Shown here: piece after piece, positions 14,795 to 23,543 of the stretch
How positions within the stretch are numbered: position 1 is the stretch's first letter
How the letters are laid out: the number at the start of each line of letters is the position of its first letter
Source: Flavobacteriales bacterium UBA852
GTDB taxonomy: Bacteria > Bacteroidota > Bacteroidia > Flavobacteriales_E > Vicingaceae
NCBI GenBank assembly: GCA_002295925.1
Contig: DBGO01000006.1
Span: 1-35,173 of the forward strand
Reading direction: 5' to 3'
Length of the DNA: 35,173 bases
Program-made: the position numbers and the translations under genes
Notes under the pieces: model-generated
What the model was told of the DNA's origin: nothing
What the model saw: only the letters and a program-made list of their open reading frames with translations
Databases searched by the model: none

Positions 14795-15337
14795 ATGAAT
14801 ACATCCGAACAATACGATGCAATTATTAAAATTTGCCGCGATATTTTTGTGAAAAAAATGAAAGACTATGGAACGGCTTGGCGTGTTCTCCGTCCAAAAT
14901 CACTGACCGACCAATTATACATAAAAGCAAAACGCATTAGAAGTATTGAAGAAAAAGGTGTGAGCAAAGTTGACGAAGGTATTATCCCAGAATTTATCGC
15001 AATTGTCAATTACTCTATAATGGCACTAATACAGTTAGACTTGGGCGTTGCCGACGACCCGGATATGGATGATAAAGAGGTTTTGGCGCTGTATGATGCT
15101 TATTTTCAAAAAGCCAAAAGTTTAATGGAAAACAAAAATCACGACTATGATGAAGCATGGCGTGAAATGCGCATCAGCTCGTTAACCGATTTGATAATGA
15201 TGAAAATACTGCGCATCAAACAAATTGAAGACAACCAAGGTAAAACAATTATTTCCGAAGGAATAGATGCCAACTATTTGGATATGTTAAATTATGCCGT
15301 TTTTGCCTTAATCAGGCTTGAATTTGACAATAAATAA
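14795..15337 (+). CDS. DUF1599 protein with two internal copies, 180 aa
   Basis: Small cytoplasmic helical protein built from two homologous halves. KMKDYGTAWRVLRPKSLTD (21-39) corresponds to KNHDYDEAWREMRISSLTD (114-132), followed in each by KAKRIRSIEEKG or KILRIKQIEDNQG and by a helix ending in NYSIMALIQLDL or NYAVFALIRLEF. This is the DUF1599 family, which I recall being listed as a nucleotide-modification-associated domain; the biochemical role is not established to my knowledge. Start at ATG 14795 is preferred to TTG 14753, which would add 14 residues reading back through folP. Neighbours folP and the DoxX-like gene are its common companions in Bacteroidota. Confidence 0.85.
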   Translation: MNTSEQYDAIIKICRDIFVKKMKDYGTAWRVLRPKSLTDQLYIKAKRIRSIEEKGVSKVDEGIIPEFIAIVNYSIMALIQLDLGVADDPDMDDKEVLALYDAYFQKAKSLMENKNHDYDEAWREMRISSLTDLIMMKILRIKQIEDNQGKTIISEGIDANYLDMLNYAVFALIRLEFDNK

Positions 15338-15368
15338 CCCATTGTTTCTCATTTAATCGGCAAATCAT

Positions 15369-15376
15369 TATATTTG
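15369..15376 (+). promoter_or_regulatory. -7 box (TATATTTG) of the DoxX-like gene
   Basis: Exact TAnnTTTG match 28 bases before the ATG at 15405. The upstream element is weak (TTTC at 15345-15348, spacing 20). Confidence 0.6.
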
Positions 15377-15404
15377 TCTTCCTTCATCAAAAGATGAATT
15401 GTAT

Positions 15405-16535
15405 ATGAAATATATTACACTGATTTTACGCATTTTAACCGGAGCGCTTTTTATTTTTTCGGGAATAATTAAAGCAAACGACCCGTTGGGATTTGGCTAT
15501 AAGCTCGAAGAATATTTTGTTGAGTTTGGAATGGATTGGGACTGGTTGCTTTCCATAAAAACATTTTTGGCGTCAGCCATTTGTGTATTTGAAGTTGTTT
15601 TGGGCGTAGCCCTGATTCTTGGCTATAAAATGGTGGCCGTTACTTGGCTGTCATTAATTATGATGATTTTTTTCACTATTCTGACAGGTGCTTCGGCAAT
15701 ATTCGACATTGTTAGAACTTGTGGTTGCTTTGGCGATGCTATTCCGCTGACTCCTTGGCAATCATTTTACAAAGATTTAATTCTGGATGCCGTAATACTA
15801 CTGTTATTCATTAAACGAAAAGAAATAAAACCGTTATTGCCAGAAAAAATCAGCGCAGGAATAGTATTGCTTTCACTTGTTGCAACAGTATATTTTACCG
15901 TTTACGTTACGCGTCATTTACCGGTTTGGGATTTTAGACCTTACAAAGTTGGCAACAATATTCCGGAGTTAATGAAATTGCCGCCTAATGCCAAACAACC
16001 GGTTTACGAAAATATTCTTTATTACAAAAACAAAAACACAGGCGAAGTTGAAGAATTTACCGAGCAAAACTATCCTTGGGACGATGAAGAAAATTACGAA
16101 TTTGTTGACCGCGAAACTAAATTGATAGAAGAAGGTGATGAGCCTAAAATTCACGACTTCAATATCCTTACCGAAGATGGTTTTGACATTACAGAAGATA
16201 TATTAAACGATCCGGAACCCATTTTTGTAGTGATAATGTACGACCTTAATCTAACAAATGTCGAGGGTTTGAAAAAAGTAAATACATTTGCACAAGAATG
16301 TTACAATAACGGGTACAATATTATTGCATTAACTGCAACCGGATTTGAAAAAATTAACGAGCTGAAAGAAAAATACAATTTAGTGTTCGATTTTTATAAT
16401 ACAGATGAAGTAACACTTAAAACAATAGTAAGAAGTAATCCGGGAGTAATATTGTTGAAACAAGGAACAATTGAAGGAAAATGGAGTTTCAGGGATTTAC
16501 CCGAACCCGGTAAAATTTTAAATAACGAAAAGTAA
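15405..16535 (+). CDS. BT_3928-type DoxX/MauE membrane protein with thioredoxin-like tail, 376 aa
   Basis: Residues 1-145 carry four membrane helices of the DoxX/MauE kind (LRILTGALFIFSGIIKANDP, then VFEVVLGVALILGYK, LIMMIFFTILTG and LILDAVILLLFI), with the conserved pair Cys106-Gly-Cys108 in RTCGCFGDAIPLTPWQ. A fifth helix lies at about 151-169, and the rest (about 180-376) is an extracytoplasmic region whose end (EPIFVVIMYDLN, LTATGFEKINELKEKY, NPGVILLKQGTI) looks like a thioredoxin-like fold lacking a CxxC active site. MauE-like proteins work with disulfide or maturation factors, so a redox or folding role in the envelope is plausible but inferred. ATG 15405 is chosen over TTG 15399 by the usual MKYI start. 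The permease gene follows after 6 bases. Confidence 0.85.
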   Translation: MKYITLILRILTGALFIFSGIIKANDPLGFGYKLEEYFVEFGMDWDWLLSIKTFLASAICVFEVVLGVALILGYKMVAVTWLSLIMMIFFTILTGASAIFDIVRTCGCFGDAIPLTPWQSFYKDLILDAVILLLFIKRKEIKPLLPEKISAGIVLLSLVATVYFTVYVTRHLPVWDFRPYKVGNNIPELMKLPPNAKQPVYENILYYKNKNTGEVEEFTEQNYPWDDEENYEFVDRETKLIEEGDEPKIHDFNILTEDGFDITEDILNDPEPIFVVIMYDLNLTNVEGLKKVNTFAQECYNNGYNIIALTATGFEKINELKEKYNLVFDFYNTDEVTLKTIVRSNPGVILLKQGTIEGKWSFRDLPEPGKILNNEK

Positions 16536-16541
16536 TATACG

Positions 16542-17615
16542 TTGGTACAATTTATTTTAAAAAGAACACTTTACGGAACACTGGTATTAGCCGGTGTAAT
16601 TACCGTAATATTCTTTTTATTCAACGTATTACCCGGCGACCCTGCCCGAATGATGTTAGGGCAACGAGCCGATGAAGAATCTATAAAAGCTATTTACAAA
16701 GACTTAGGATTGGACCAACCGCTTTCCACTCAATTTGGCATGTACTTAAATGATTTAATGCCTATTTCCATTCACTCCAAAGACCCTGAAGATTTATTTT
16801 ATTTAGACCCTGAAAAATATTCTTACACCGAATTATTGGAATACGGAGACAATAAAGTTTTAGTGGCAAAAGTCCCCTATTTGCGACGTTCTTACCAAAC
16901 AAAAAGAAAAGTTTCCGAAATTATTATCGACACTTTACCCGAAACGGCTGTACTAGCCATTTCTGCTGTATTGATAGCTACCATTTTAGGCATTATCATA
17001 GGAATTATCTCTGCCTTAAACAAAGGTAAATTCATCGACTCATTCAATTTATTTATGTCCATATTGGGTATGTCGGGACCATCGTTTTTTATGGGTATCC
17101 TTATCGCTTGGATTTTCGGTTATTTACTTTCGGATTATACCGGATTAAATATGACCGGAAGTTTATACACTATTGATGATTTTGGTGACGAATATCTGGA
17201 TTTAAAGAATTTAATTCTCCCGGCATTCACACTCGGAATCCGTCCGTTAAGTGTAGTTATGCAACTTACCCGTAACTCGTTTTTGGAAGTAATGTCGCAA
17301 GATTATATTCGCACCGCAAAAGCAAAAGGATTAAGCAAAAACAAAGTGATTTTTAAGCATGCTTTAAAAAACGCATTAAACCCTGTATTAACAGCCGTAT
17401 CGGGTATGTTTGCCAGTTTAATGGCTGGTGCACTTTTTGTAGAAAATGTATTTGCTTGGAAAGGTATAGGTTGGGAAGTGTACAATGCACTTTCTAAATA
17501 CGATTTACCTGTTGTGATGGGGGCTGTGCTTATTATAGCTACTATTTTTGTTGTCATCAACATTATGGTTGATATTCTTTACGGGTTCCTCGACCCTCGT
17601 ATTCGTGTAAAATAA
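16542..17615 (+). CDS. DppB/OppB-type ABC transporter permease, 357 aa, TTG start
   Basis: Inner-membrane permease of the peptide/nickel ABC importer class. The N-terminus LKRTLYGTLVLAGVITVIFF followed by NVLPGDPARMMLGQRA is the family signature. The EAA loop that contacts the ATPase is at YIRTAKAKGLSKNKVIFKHA. Between helices 1 and 2 there is a longer than usual periplasmic segment (about residues 65-125, Tyr/Asp/Lys-rich). The start must be TTG 16542: homology begins exactly there and no ATG or GTG is nearby. It follows the DoxX-like gene by 6 bases. No second permease, ATPase or binding protein is adjacent, so the partners must be encoded elsewhere. Substrate is not predictable from sequence. 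Confidence 0.92.
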   Translation: MVQFILKRTLYGTLVLAGVITVIFFLFNVLPGDPARMMLGQRADEESIKAIYKDLGLDQPLSTQFGMYLNDLMPISIHSKDPEDLFYLDPEKYSYTELLEYGDNKVLVAKVPYLRRSYQTKRKVSEIIIDTLPETAVLAISAVLIATILGIIIGIISALNKGKFIDSFNLFMSILGMSGPSFFMGILIAWIFGYLLSDYTGLNMTGSLYTIDDFGDEYLDLKNLILPAFTLGIRPLSVVMQLTRNSFLEVMSQDYIRTAKAKGLSKNKVIFKHALKNALNPVLTAVSGMFASLMAGALFVENVFAWKGIGWEVYNALSKYDLPVVMGAVLIIATIFVVINIMVDILYGFLDPRIRVK

Positions 17616-17651
17616 AAACATTTATTTAACATTCGCATTTTTATTTTTCTT

Positions 17652-17659
17652 TACTTTTG
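17652..17659 (+). promoter_or_regulatory. -7 box (TACTTTTG) of ndk
   Basis: Exact TAnnTTTG match 33 bases before the ATG at 17693. The possible TTG start at 17657 overlaps this box and is rejected. Confidence 0.65.
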
Positions 17660-17692
17660 CAGCCATTTATAAACCAACAAAAAATAATTAAA

Positions 17693-18112
17693 ATGGCTGG
17701 AAACAGAACTTTTACAATGATTAAACCCGATGCGGTAGAAAAAAATTACATCGGAGCAATTTTAGAAAAAATTAATGCTGCCGGATTTCGTATTGTAGCA
17801 ATGAAATATACAAAATTAACTCAAGAACAAGCCGGTGCATTTTATGCTGTTCACAAAGAACGTCCGTTTTACGGAGAATTGGTTGAATACATGACTTCCG
17901 GACCAATTGTAGCTGCAATTTTGGAAAAAGATAATGCGGTTGCCGATTTCAGAAAATTAATTGGCGCTACCAATCCTGAAGAAGCAGAAGAAGGCACTAT
18001 TCGTAAATTATATGCAGAGTCTATTGCCGCCAACGCCATTCATGGTTCGGACAGCGACGAAAATGCTGAAATCGAAGGAAATTTCTTTTTCTCTCAAATA
18101 GAAAGATTTTAA
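17693..18112 (+). CDS. ndk: nucleoside diphosphate kinase, 139 aa
   Basis: Balances cellular nucleoside triphosphates by phosphate transfer through a histidine. MAGNRTFTMIKPDAVEKN is the usual start, and the active-site histidine lies in ANAIHGSDSDENAEIE. Also present are KERPFYGELVEYMTSGP and IVAAILEKDNAV, covering nucleotide-binding residues. Length is that of the family. It is monocistronic: own -7 box upstream and a strong terminator 20 bases downstream. Confidence 0.97.
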   Translation: MAGNRTFTMIKPDAVEKNYIGAILEKINAAGFRIVAMKYTKLTQEQAGAFYAVHKERPFYGELVEYMTSGPIVAAILEKDNAVADFRKLIGATNPEEAEEGTIRKLYAESIAANAIHGSDSDENAEIEGNFFFSQIERF

Positions 18113-18130
18113 GTTTTAATAAATATTCTT

Positions 18131-18168
18131 AAAAAACGGCTCCTGCTGGGAGCCGTTTTTTTTTTTTT
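18131..18168. terminator. bidirectional terminator between ndk and the PAS-SpoIIE gene
   Basis: Stem CGGCTCC (18137-18143) pairs with GGAGCCG (18149-18155), extended by six A:T pairs, with a T-run on the right for ndk and an A-run on the left that serves the convergent minus-strand gene ending at 18167. Confidence 0.92.
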
Positions 18169-19309
18169 ATGCCTGTAAACCAAAAACCAAAATATCATCG
18201 GTTTGTTCTTCTTCTTGTTTCCAGTTATTCAACACATATTCCAAAAAGGATTTTTGTTCTTCCATTTTCATATCATAGAGCGACAGTAATAACTCTTTAA
18301 ATTTCCTTTTGGAAAATTTCTTGTTTTTCTCCCCTCCAAACTGGTCGGGAAAACCATCCGAAAACAAATAAAACCGGTCACCGACATTGAAATTAAATTT
18401 ATGCACTATAAACTTTTTATCATATCCGTAAAAAAAACCAATAGGGTACGGACTGCCTTTATATTCTTGCAATTGATTAGTATTTGAAATCTTCAACAAT
18501 GGTCGGTTTGCACCAATATATTCTGCTTTAAAAGTATCAAAATCCAATTTAAGCAACCCTAAATCCATACCGTCATTTTTTACACTTCGGGTACTTTGTT
18601 TACTTAAGGCATAGATTAATTCTTTGTCTAACTCGGCAAAAACAGTTTGTAAATCATCAAAACCTTTTTTGATAATTACCTCTCGTAAAATGCTGTTTGC
18701 CAAGACACTCATCATTGCTCCGGGAACGCCGTGTCCGGTACAATCAATAGCTGCTACATAAAGTGTATTTTCTTTTCGGTATGCCCAATAAAAATCACCA
18801 CTCAAAATATCTTTTGGTTTGTAAAAAATAAAATAATCATACAAAACATTATTGAGCACGCTCAAATCGGGCAAAATTGCTTCTTGTAAATTTCGGGCAT
18901 ATTCTATACTGTCTAAAATTTCGCGTTGTTGCTTAATGGTTTTAAGCTCCATTTCTTTTTGCTTGGTTATATCCTGCCCAATGCCGATGAATTTGTTTTG
19001 CTCGTTTTTCACCACATTCCATAATATATAACGAGTTTTCCCATTGCTGTCAGTCATTTTTCTTTCAAAAGAATTATTGGTTTTTTCCGACAATTTTAAT
19101 TGTTGCAAAAACTCCTTTTTAAGCGTATAAGGATTATTGATGCCTGCACGAATTTTAGTCCACCAAGCATTACCCAGCAATTCTTTGGGATGAAAGCCCA
19201 AAATTTTCTTTGCTGCTGCATTTACATACTCAGCTTCACCATTTTGGTTCAGAATTACTATAATATTATCGATGTACTCCAGTACATCATTGCTTAATGC
19301 CGACAACAT
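18167..19309 (-). CDS. PAS domain + SpoIIE/RsbU-type serine phosphatase, 380 aa
   Basis: Cytoplasmic signalling protein without membrane helices. The PAS domain (about 1-120) contains IIVILNQNGEAEYVNAAAKKILGF and the closing IGIGQDITKQKE. A short coiled coil leads to a PP2C-like SpoIIE phosphatase domain (about 150-380) with metal-binding aspartates at Asp172 (SGDFYWA), Asp189 (AAIDCTGHGVPGAMMS), Asp318 (LFSDGFPDQFGG) and TDDILVFGL (372-373). Proteins of this type dephosphorylate anti-anti-sigma factors or related partners. No STAS or anti-sigma gene is nearby, so the partner is unknown. The gene has a consensus -7 box about 190 bases upstream, which implies a long leader, and shares a terminator with ndk. 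Confidence 0.92.
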   Translation of the reverse strand: MLSALSNDVLEYIDNIIVILNQNGEAEYVNAAAKKILGFHPKELLGNAWWTKIRAGINNPYTLKKEFLQQLKLSEKTNNSFERKMTDSNGKTRYILWNVVKNEQNKFIGIGQDITKQKEMELKTIKQQREILDSIEYARNLQEAILPDLSVLNNVLYDYFIFYKPKDILSGDFYWAYRKENTLYVAAIDCTGHGVPGAMMSVLANSILREVIIKKGFDDLQTVFAELDKELIYALSKQSTRSVKNDGMDLGLLKLDFDTFKAEYIGANRPLLKISNTNQLQEYKGSPYPIGFFYGYDKKFIVHKFNFNVGDRFYLFSDGFPDQFGGEKNKKFSKRKFKELLLSLYDMKMEEQKSFLEYVLNNWKQEEEQTDDILVFGLQA

Positions 19310-19498
19310 AATTTTTAAATTTTGAAATAAAAAATTGGATTATTGAATGAACTGTAAATTAACTTTTAGCTGATAATGATTTTAGCACGAGGGCATAATC
19401 ATAATAAACGAACGATGCCACATAATATGCTTAAAGGCAGGATAGAAAATCTTTCGATATGTTCGTTTCAAAAAGTTCATTCTACAAAAATGATGGAG

Positions 19499-19506
19499 CA
19501 AATATA
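19499..19506 (-). promoter_or_regulatory. -7 box (TATATTTG) upstream of the PAS-SpoIIE gene
   Basis: Exact TAnnTTTG on the minus strand, with ATTG 17 bases upstream (19527-19524). Transcription from here would give a leader of about 180 nt before the ATG at 19309. The leader contains an 8-bp inverted repeat, AAACGAAC (19406-19413) with GTTCGTTT (19461-19468). Confidence 0.5.
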
Positions 19507-19546
19507 GGAGAAAAAATATTTAACAATGTTAAGTAAAGGTAAATTT

Positions 19547-20599
19547 TTAAGATACTGCCTTGTTTTTATTTGCCAATTGCCCGCAGGCGGCATCAATATC
19601 TTTACCTCGACTGCGTCTGATATTGACCACCAAATTGCATTTATTTTCGAGAAAATCGGCAAATGCATTTACTTTATTGGTATTGGCTTGCTGAAATTCA
19701 CCTTCATCAATGGGATTATACTCTATAATGTTAATTTTACACGGAACCGACTTTGCAAATTCGGCTAATTCTTTGGCATCTTTTAATGTATCATTAAAGT
19801 CTTTAAAAATGATGTATTCAAAAGTCACACGGTTTTGTGTTTTGCTAAAATAATATTGCAATGCTTCCTTTAATGATTCCAGCGAATTATGCTCGTTAAT
19901 GGGCATAATGTAATTTCGTTTTACATCGTTGGCAGCATGCAGTGATAAAGCTAAATTGAACTTCACTTGGTCGTCGCCTAATTTTTTAATCATCTTGGCT
20001 ATTCCGGCAGTGGATACCGTAATACGCTTTGGCGACATACCCAAACCTTCGGGCGAAGTGATTTTCTCAATGGATTTGAGCATATTGGAATAATTAAGTA
20101 ATGGCTCACCCATTCCCATATAAACAATGTTGGTCAATGGCGTTTGATAGTGTTGCTCCGCTTGATTTTTTATCAATACCACTTGGTCAAAAATCTCATC
20201 AAACTCAATATTTCGTTCGCGGTTCAATTTACCTGTAGCGCAAAATTTACAACTTAAGCTACACCCTACTTGCGAAGAAATACAAGCCGTCATCCGTTTT
20301 GTTGTGGGAATTAAAACACCTTCGGCAATTTTACCGTCATATAATCGAAAGGCATTTTTTATTGTCCCATCATTGCTTTTTTGTGCATCGGCAATGGTTA
20401 CGGCGTGTATCTCGAAGTGTTCGTTTAACTTTTCACGCAAAGTTTTGGATAAATTGGTCATTTGGTCAAACGATGTTGCTTGCTTAGACCACAACCATTC
20501 ATATACTTGCTTGGCTCTGAATTTTTTTTCATTTATCGAAAGAAAATAATTAATCAATTCCTCTTGCGATAAGGCGCGTATGTTTTGCTTTTTTGCCAT
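19547..20599 (-). CDS. rlmN: 23S rRNA A2503 / tRNA A37 C2-methyltransferase, 350 aa
   Basis: Radical-SAM enzyme that methylates C2 of adenosine 2503 in 23S rRNA and of A37 in some tRNAs. The cluster ligands Cys113, Cys117 and Cys120 lie in CSLSCKFCATGKLNRERN, preceded by the family segment ACISSQVG. YMGMGEPLLNY is the SAM-binding GGE-like motif, and the catalytic Cys339 is in RGKDIDAACGQL near the end. ATG 20599 is chosen over the codon at 20605 because a perfect -7 box (TAACTTTG) lies at 20612-20605. The gene is divergent from the envelope operon. Confidence 0.96.
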   Translation of the reverse strand: MAKKQNIRALSQEELINYFLSINEKKFRAKQVYEWLWSKQATSFDQMTNLSKTLREKLNEHFEIHAVTIADAQKSNDGTIKNAFRLYDGKIAEGVLIPTTKRMTACISSQVGCSLSCKFCATGKLNRERNIEFDEIFDQVVLIKNQAEQHYQTPLTNIVYMGMGEPLLNYSNMLKSIEKITSPEGLGMSPKRITVSTAGIAKMIKKLGDDQVKFNLALSLHAANDVKRNYIMPINEHNSLESLKEALQYYFSKTQNRVTFEYIIFKDFNDTLKDAKELAEFAKSVPCKINIIEYNPIDEGEFQQANTNKVNAFADFLENKCNLVVNIRRSRGKDIDAACGQLANKNKAVS

Positions 20600-20604
20600 T
20601 AACA

Positions 20605-20612
20605 CAAAGTTA
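20605..20612 (-). promoter_or_regulatory. -7 box (TAACTTTG) of rlmN
   Basis: Exact TAnnTTTG on the minus strand, ending only 5 bases before the ATG at 20599. The expected transcription start would fall at or beside the start codon, suggesting leaderless or near-leaderless mRNA. Confidence 0.55.
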
Positions 20613-20703
20613 CGGCGAATATATTATTTATCATCATTTTAATATAAATTTCAATTCGCACGTTTATTTTATAACTTCACAAAATTTATTAACTTCGTTG
20701 CAA

Positions 20704-22299
20704 ATGTTTAAATCACACTTATCAAAAATATTACTAACCTTTACAGTAATTTTCATTACTTCGTGTAAAAAAGAAAATCCCTCTCCTTTTTGGGATTTGG
20801 ATATTATCGGACCTGTGGCACACGGAAATCTAACCGTCAATAATTTTATCAATGATACCCTTTTGCAGGAAAACCCTTTGGATTCATCCGTTAGACTTTT
20901 TTTTGAACAAAACCTTACTGCCGTAGATTTTGATACTTTGTATGATTTTAACGACACTTCCCTGACCAGTATTTTTGCTCCGGGGTTTAATTTTACGGCA
21001 AATCCAGGATTGATATTTTATTCGCAAGCCGAAGATTTTGAATTGAGCACAAGCAACGGTATCGCTTTAAATTTAGCAACCATAAAACAAGGACAAATAT
21101 TTTTGCAAGTAACCAGCGATATTGATGAAAGAACTGTTGCCACTTTCACCATTCCAAAAGCAACACTCAACGGGATACCTCTCACCGTTACAGAAGAAAT
21201 TCCCGCCAATGGTTCAAAGACTCTTACAATAGATATCTCAGGATATGATTTGGACTTAACCGGCGCATCAGGCACCGAAGTAAATACCATTTCATTTTTG
21301 GTGCAGGGAAAAATTGCCGACGACGGACAAGCCACTCCGGTAAGTGCCTTTGATAAATTCATTTTTTCCGCCACTTTTACAGATGTTCAACCGGCTTATT
21401 TGCACGGCTATTTTGGGCAACAAGATATAGATGCATCCGGTTCGGACAAAAAAATTTCTTTTTTTAATAAAATAACTGCCGGCTCACTGCAAATTGAGGA
21501 TGTTAATGTCAACTTATCTATCGAAAATTATATTGGTGCCGATGCACAATTCAACATTGGAAATCTTACTGCTTTTAACAGTCGCAACAACACACAAGTT
21601 TCGCTCAATCATTCGCTTATCGGAAGTACGGTAAACATTAACCGAGCTTTAGAAACGATGAGCAATCCTCCGGTTCAACCAATGATAAAAAATTATGTAA
21701 TTGATGTGAATAATTCCAACATTAAAGATTTTATCGAAACCTTACCGGATAAAATCTCCTATGCTATGCAAATGAAAGTAAATCCTATGGGTAATGTTTC
21801 GGGAAACAATGATTTTTTCTACGATGGATACGGTTTTAATACTTTCTTAACATTTGATATGCCTTTATCATTTATTGCCACGGATTTAACACTTGTTGAT
21901 ACATTGAATCTTGATTTGAACATTAACAATAAATCGTACATAAACAGTGGTGAGTTTATTTTGAATTATGAAAATTTCTTCCCTTTCCGCACAAAATTTG
22001 AATTAACATTCCTTGATTCTGCATATACCAATATTGGAACACTAACCAATAACCAAGAGGTTGAAGCCGGCTTGTTAGACAGTAATTTTAAAGTTACTGA
22101 AGCATCTTCAGGCACTGTTCGGTTTACCGTTAATCAAGAAACAGGTAAAAATTTACCCAAAGCAAAATTTGTATTGATTAAAGCTGTTTTTAACACATCC
22201 GACCAAAATAATTATCAACGCATTTACAGTAATTATTACTTAAATGTATCGCTAATAGCCGATTTGAATTTACATTTTAATCCAAACAGCAACGAATGA
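20704..22299 (+). CDS. lipoprotein of unknown function, 531 aa
   Basis: The N-terminus MFKSHLSKILLTFTVIFITS ends in a lipobox followed by Cys-Lys-Lys-Glu, so it should be a lipid-anchored envelope protein. The remainder is Asn/Asp/Ser/Thr-rich with many predicted beta-strands and no cysteine or catalytic signature that I recognise. Length and composition resemble large Bacteroidota lipoproteins of beta-sandwich type. ATG 20704 is chosen because the longer frame from 20593 overlaps rlmN and places the lipobox too far inside. A near-consensus box (TAACTTCG, 20690-20697) sits just before it. Its last bases overlap the next gene by 4 (ATGA), so the products are translationally coupled. First gene of a six-gene operon. 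Confidence 0.8.
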   Translation: MFKSHLSKILLTFTVIFITSCKKENPSPFWDLDIIGPVAHGNLTVNNFINDTLLQENPLDSSVRLFFEQNLTAVDFDTLYDFNDTSLTSIFAPGFNFTANPGLIFYSQAEDFELSTSNGIALNLATIKQGQIFLQVTSDIDERTVATFTIPKATLNGIPLTVTEEIPANGSKTLTIDISGYDLDLTGASGTEVNTISFLVQGKIADDGQATPVSAFDKFIFSATFTDVQPAYLHGYFGQQDIDASGSDKKISFFNKITAGSLQIEDVNVNLSIENYIGADAQFNIGNLTAFNSRNNTQVSLNHSLIGSTVNINRALETMSNPPVQPMIKNYVIDVNNSNIKDFIETLPDKISYAMQMKVNPMGNVSGNNDFFYDGYGFNTFLTFDMPLSFIATDLTLVDTLNLDLNINNKSYINSGEFILNYENFFPFRTKFELTFLDSAYTNIGTLTNNQEVEAGLLDSNFKVTEASSGTVRFTVNQETGKNLPKAKFVLIKAVFNTSDQNNYQRIYSNYYLNVSLIADLNLHFNPNSNE

Positions 22300-23540
22300 A
22301 AAAATCAGTCATATATATACTTGTATTTTTTGGTGTTTTGATAATTTCAAACCGTAAATCAAACGCACAAAACATTGGCTTACTGAACGATACAATTAAA
22401 AACACTGTTTCGCTTGACTTTAATTATTTGCATAACAGCACTGCTTTCACCAATGAATTTATTAAAACTTATTATTTGGGCAAGTATATCTCACAAGATA
22501 TAAAAGACAACGTGAAGCGAAAGCTCAATGATATGAATTTGTTCGGTCAAGAGCTGAACACCTCACTTTACGGAATTATCCATTTCGACAGTGTTTTGCA
22601 TTCGCCCAACCATAACTTATATATTGGGGTCTCATCACAATCATTATTAAACCTGTATTTTCCCAACGATTTATTCAAAGTAGTTTTTTATGGAAATAAA
22701 GAATTTTTAAACGATACGGCATATTTCAATTATTTGCGCTCTACTTATTACAAATATCAATCATTCGATGTAGGATGGCTATATCAAAAAAATTACAAAA
22801 ATCTCTCTTTGACCTCCGGTATAAAAATTTCTTTACTAAAAGGACAACAATTTTATGATGTGGGAATGATTAACGGTTATTTATACACCGGCAATTTAGG
22901 CAGTTCAATAGATTTGGGTGCAAAAGCCGTGGTTTTACAATCGGATACAGCAAATCCGGCATATAGCGGTACGGGAAGTGCAATTACTTTTTTTACAGAA
23001 ATTTACGTGAGCGAAAAATCTAAAATTCATATCGAATTTAACGATTTGGGATTTATTACTTGGAATAAAAACACATTGGCTCAATCGGGCGATACCAGCT
23101 TTAATTTTACCGGTGCAGATATTGTAGAATTAATCAATGGAAACTCAACAAGCACAAGTATTGACAGTATTTCATCAAACTTTTTCGAAAAATCTTCCAA
23201 AGAAAAAACAACAACTGTTTTACCTGCCCGAATTTTTGTTTATTACCAAGAAAAAATAAACGAAAAATGGCAATATTCACTCGGATTGCAACAACGATTG
23301 TTTTTTTATTACAATATGTTCTTTTTTGGAAGGGTTAATTATTCTTTTAACAAGAAAATAACAGCAAACATACAAATTGCTTACGGCGGATACGGAAATT
23401 TAGCTGTTGGCACAGGTATTCGGGCAAAACTCGGAAAATCGTGGCAAGTAATTATGCAAAGCAATAATATTGAAGGCTTGATACTACCCAAATCATTTGG
23501 CGGATTATCTTTGCAAACAGGAATAATTAAACAATTTTAA
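22296..23540 (+). CDS. outer-membrane beta-barrel protein, DUF5723-like, 414 aa
   Basis: Signal peptide MKKSVIYILVFFGVLIIS with cleavage near NAQ. The mature part alternates hydrophobic and polar residues, for example LYIGVSSQSLLNLYF, KYQSFDVGWLYQKNY, LPARIFVYYQEKI, RLFFYYNMFFFGRVNYSF and ANIQIAYGGYGNLAVGTG, ending GLSLQTGIIKQF. This is the layout of a barrel whose last strand ends in Phe. The spacing and the FNFTGADIVELINGN...TVLPARI region resemble DUF5723, but I hold this at moderate confidence. It is translationally coupled to the upstream lipoprotein gene and lies 3 bases before kdsA. A lipoprotein plus barrel pair suggests a two-part outer-membrane assembly. Confidence 0.75.
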   Translation: MKKSVIYILVFFGVLIISNRKSNAQNIGLLNDTIKNTVSLDFNYLHNSTAFTNEFIKTYYLGKYISQDIKDNVKRKLNDMNLFGQELNTSLYGIIHFDSVLHSPNHNLYIGVSSQSLLNLYFPNDLFKVVFYGNKEFLNDTAYFNYLRSTYYKYQSFDVGWLYQKNYKNLSLTSGIKISLLKGQQFYDVGMINGYLYTGNLGSSIDLGAKAVVLQSDTANPAYSGTGSAITFFTEIYVSEKSKIHIEFNDLGFITWNKNTLAQSGDTSFNFTGADIVELINGNSTSTSIDSISSNFFEKSSKEKTTTVLPARIFVYYQEKINEKWQYSLGLQQRLFFYYNMFFFGRVNYSFNKKITANIQIAYGGYGNLAVGTGIRAKLGKSWQVIMQSNNIEGLILPKSFGGLSLQTGIIKQF

Positions 23541-23543
23541 AAA

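Noticed and set aside
17657..17692. TTG-initiated extension of ndk
   Set aside because: The TTG is part of the TACTTTTG box; the family starts at 17693.
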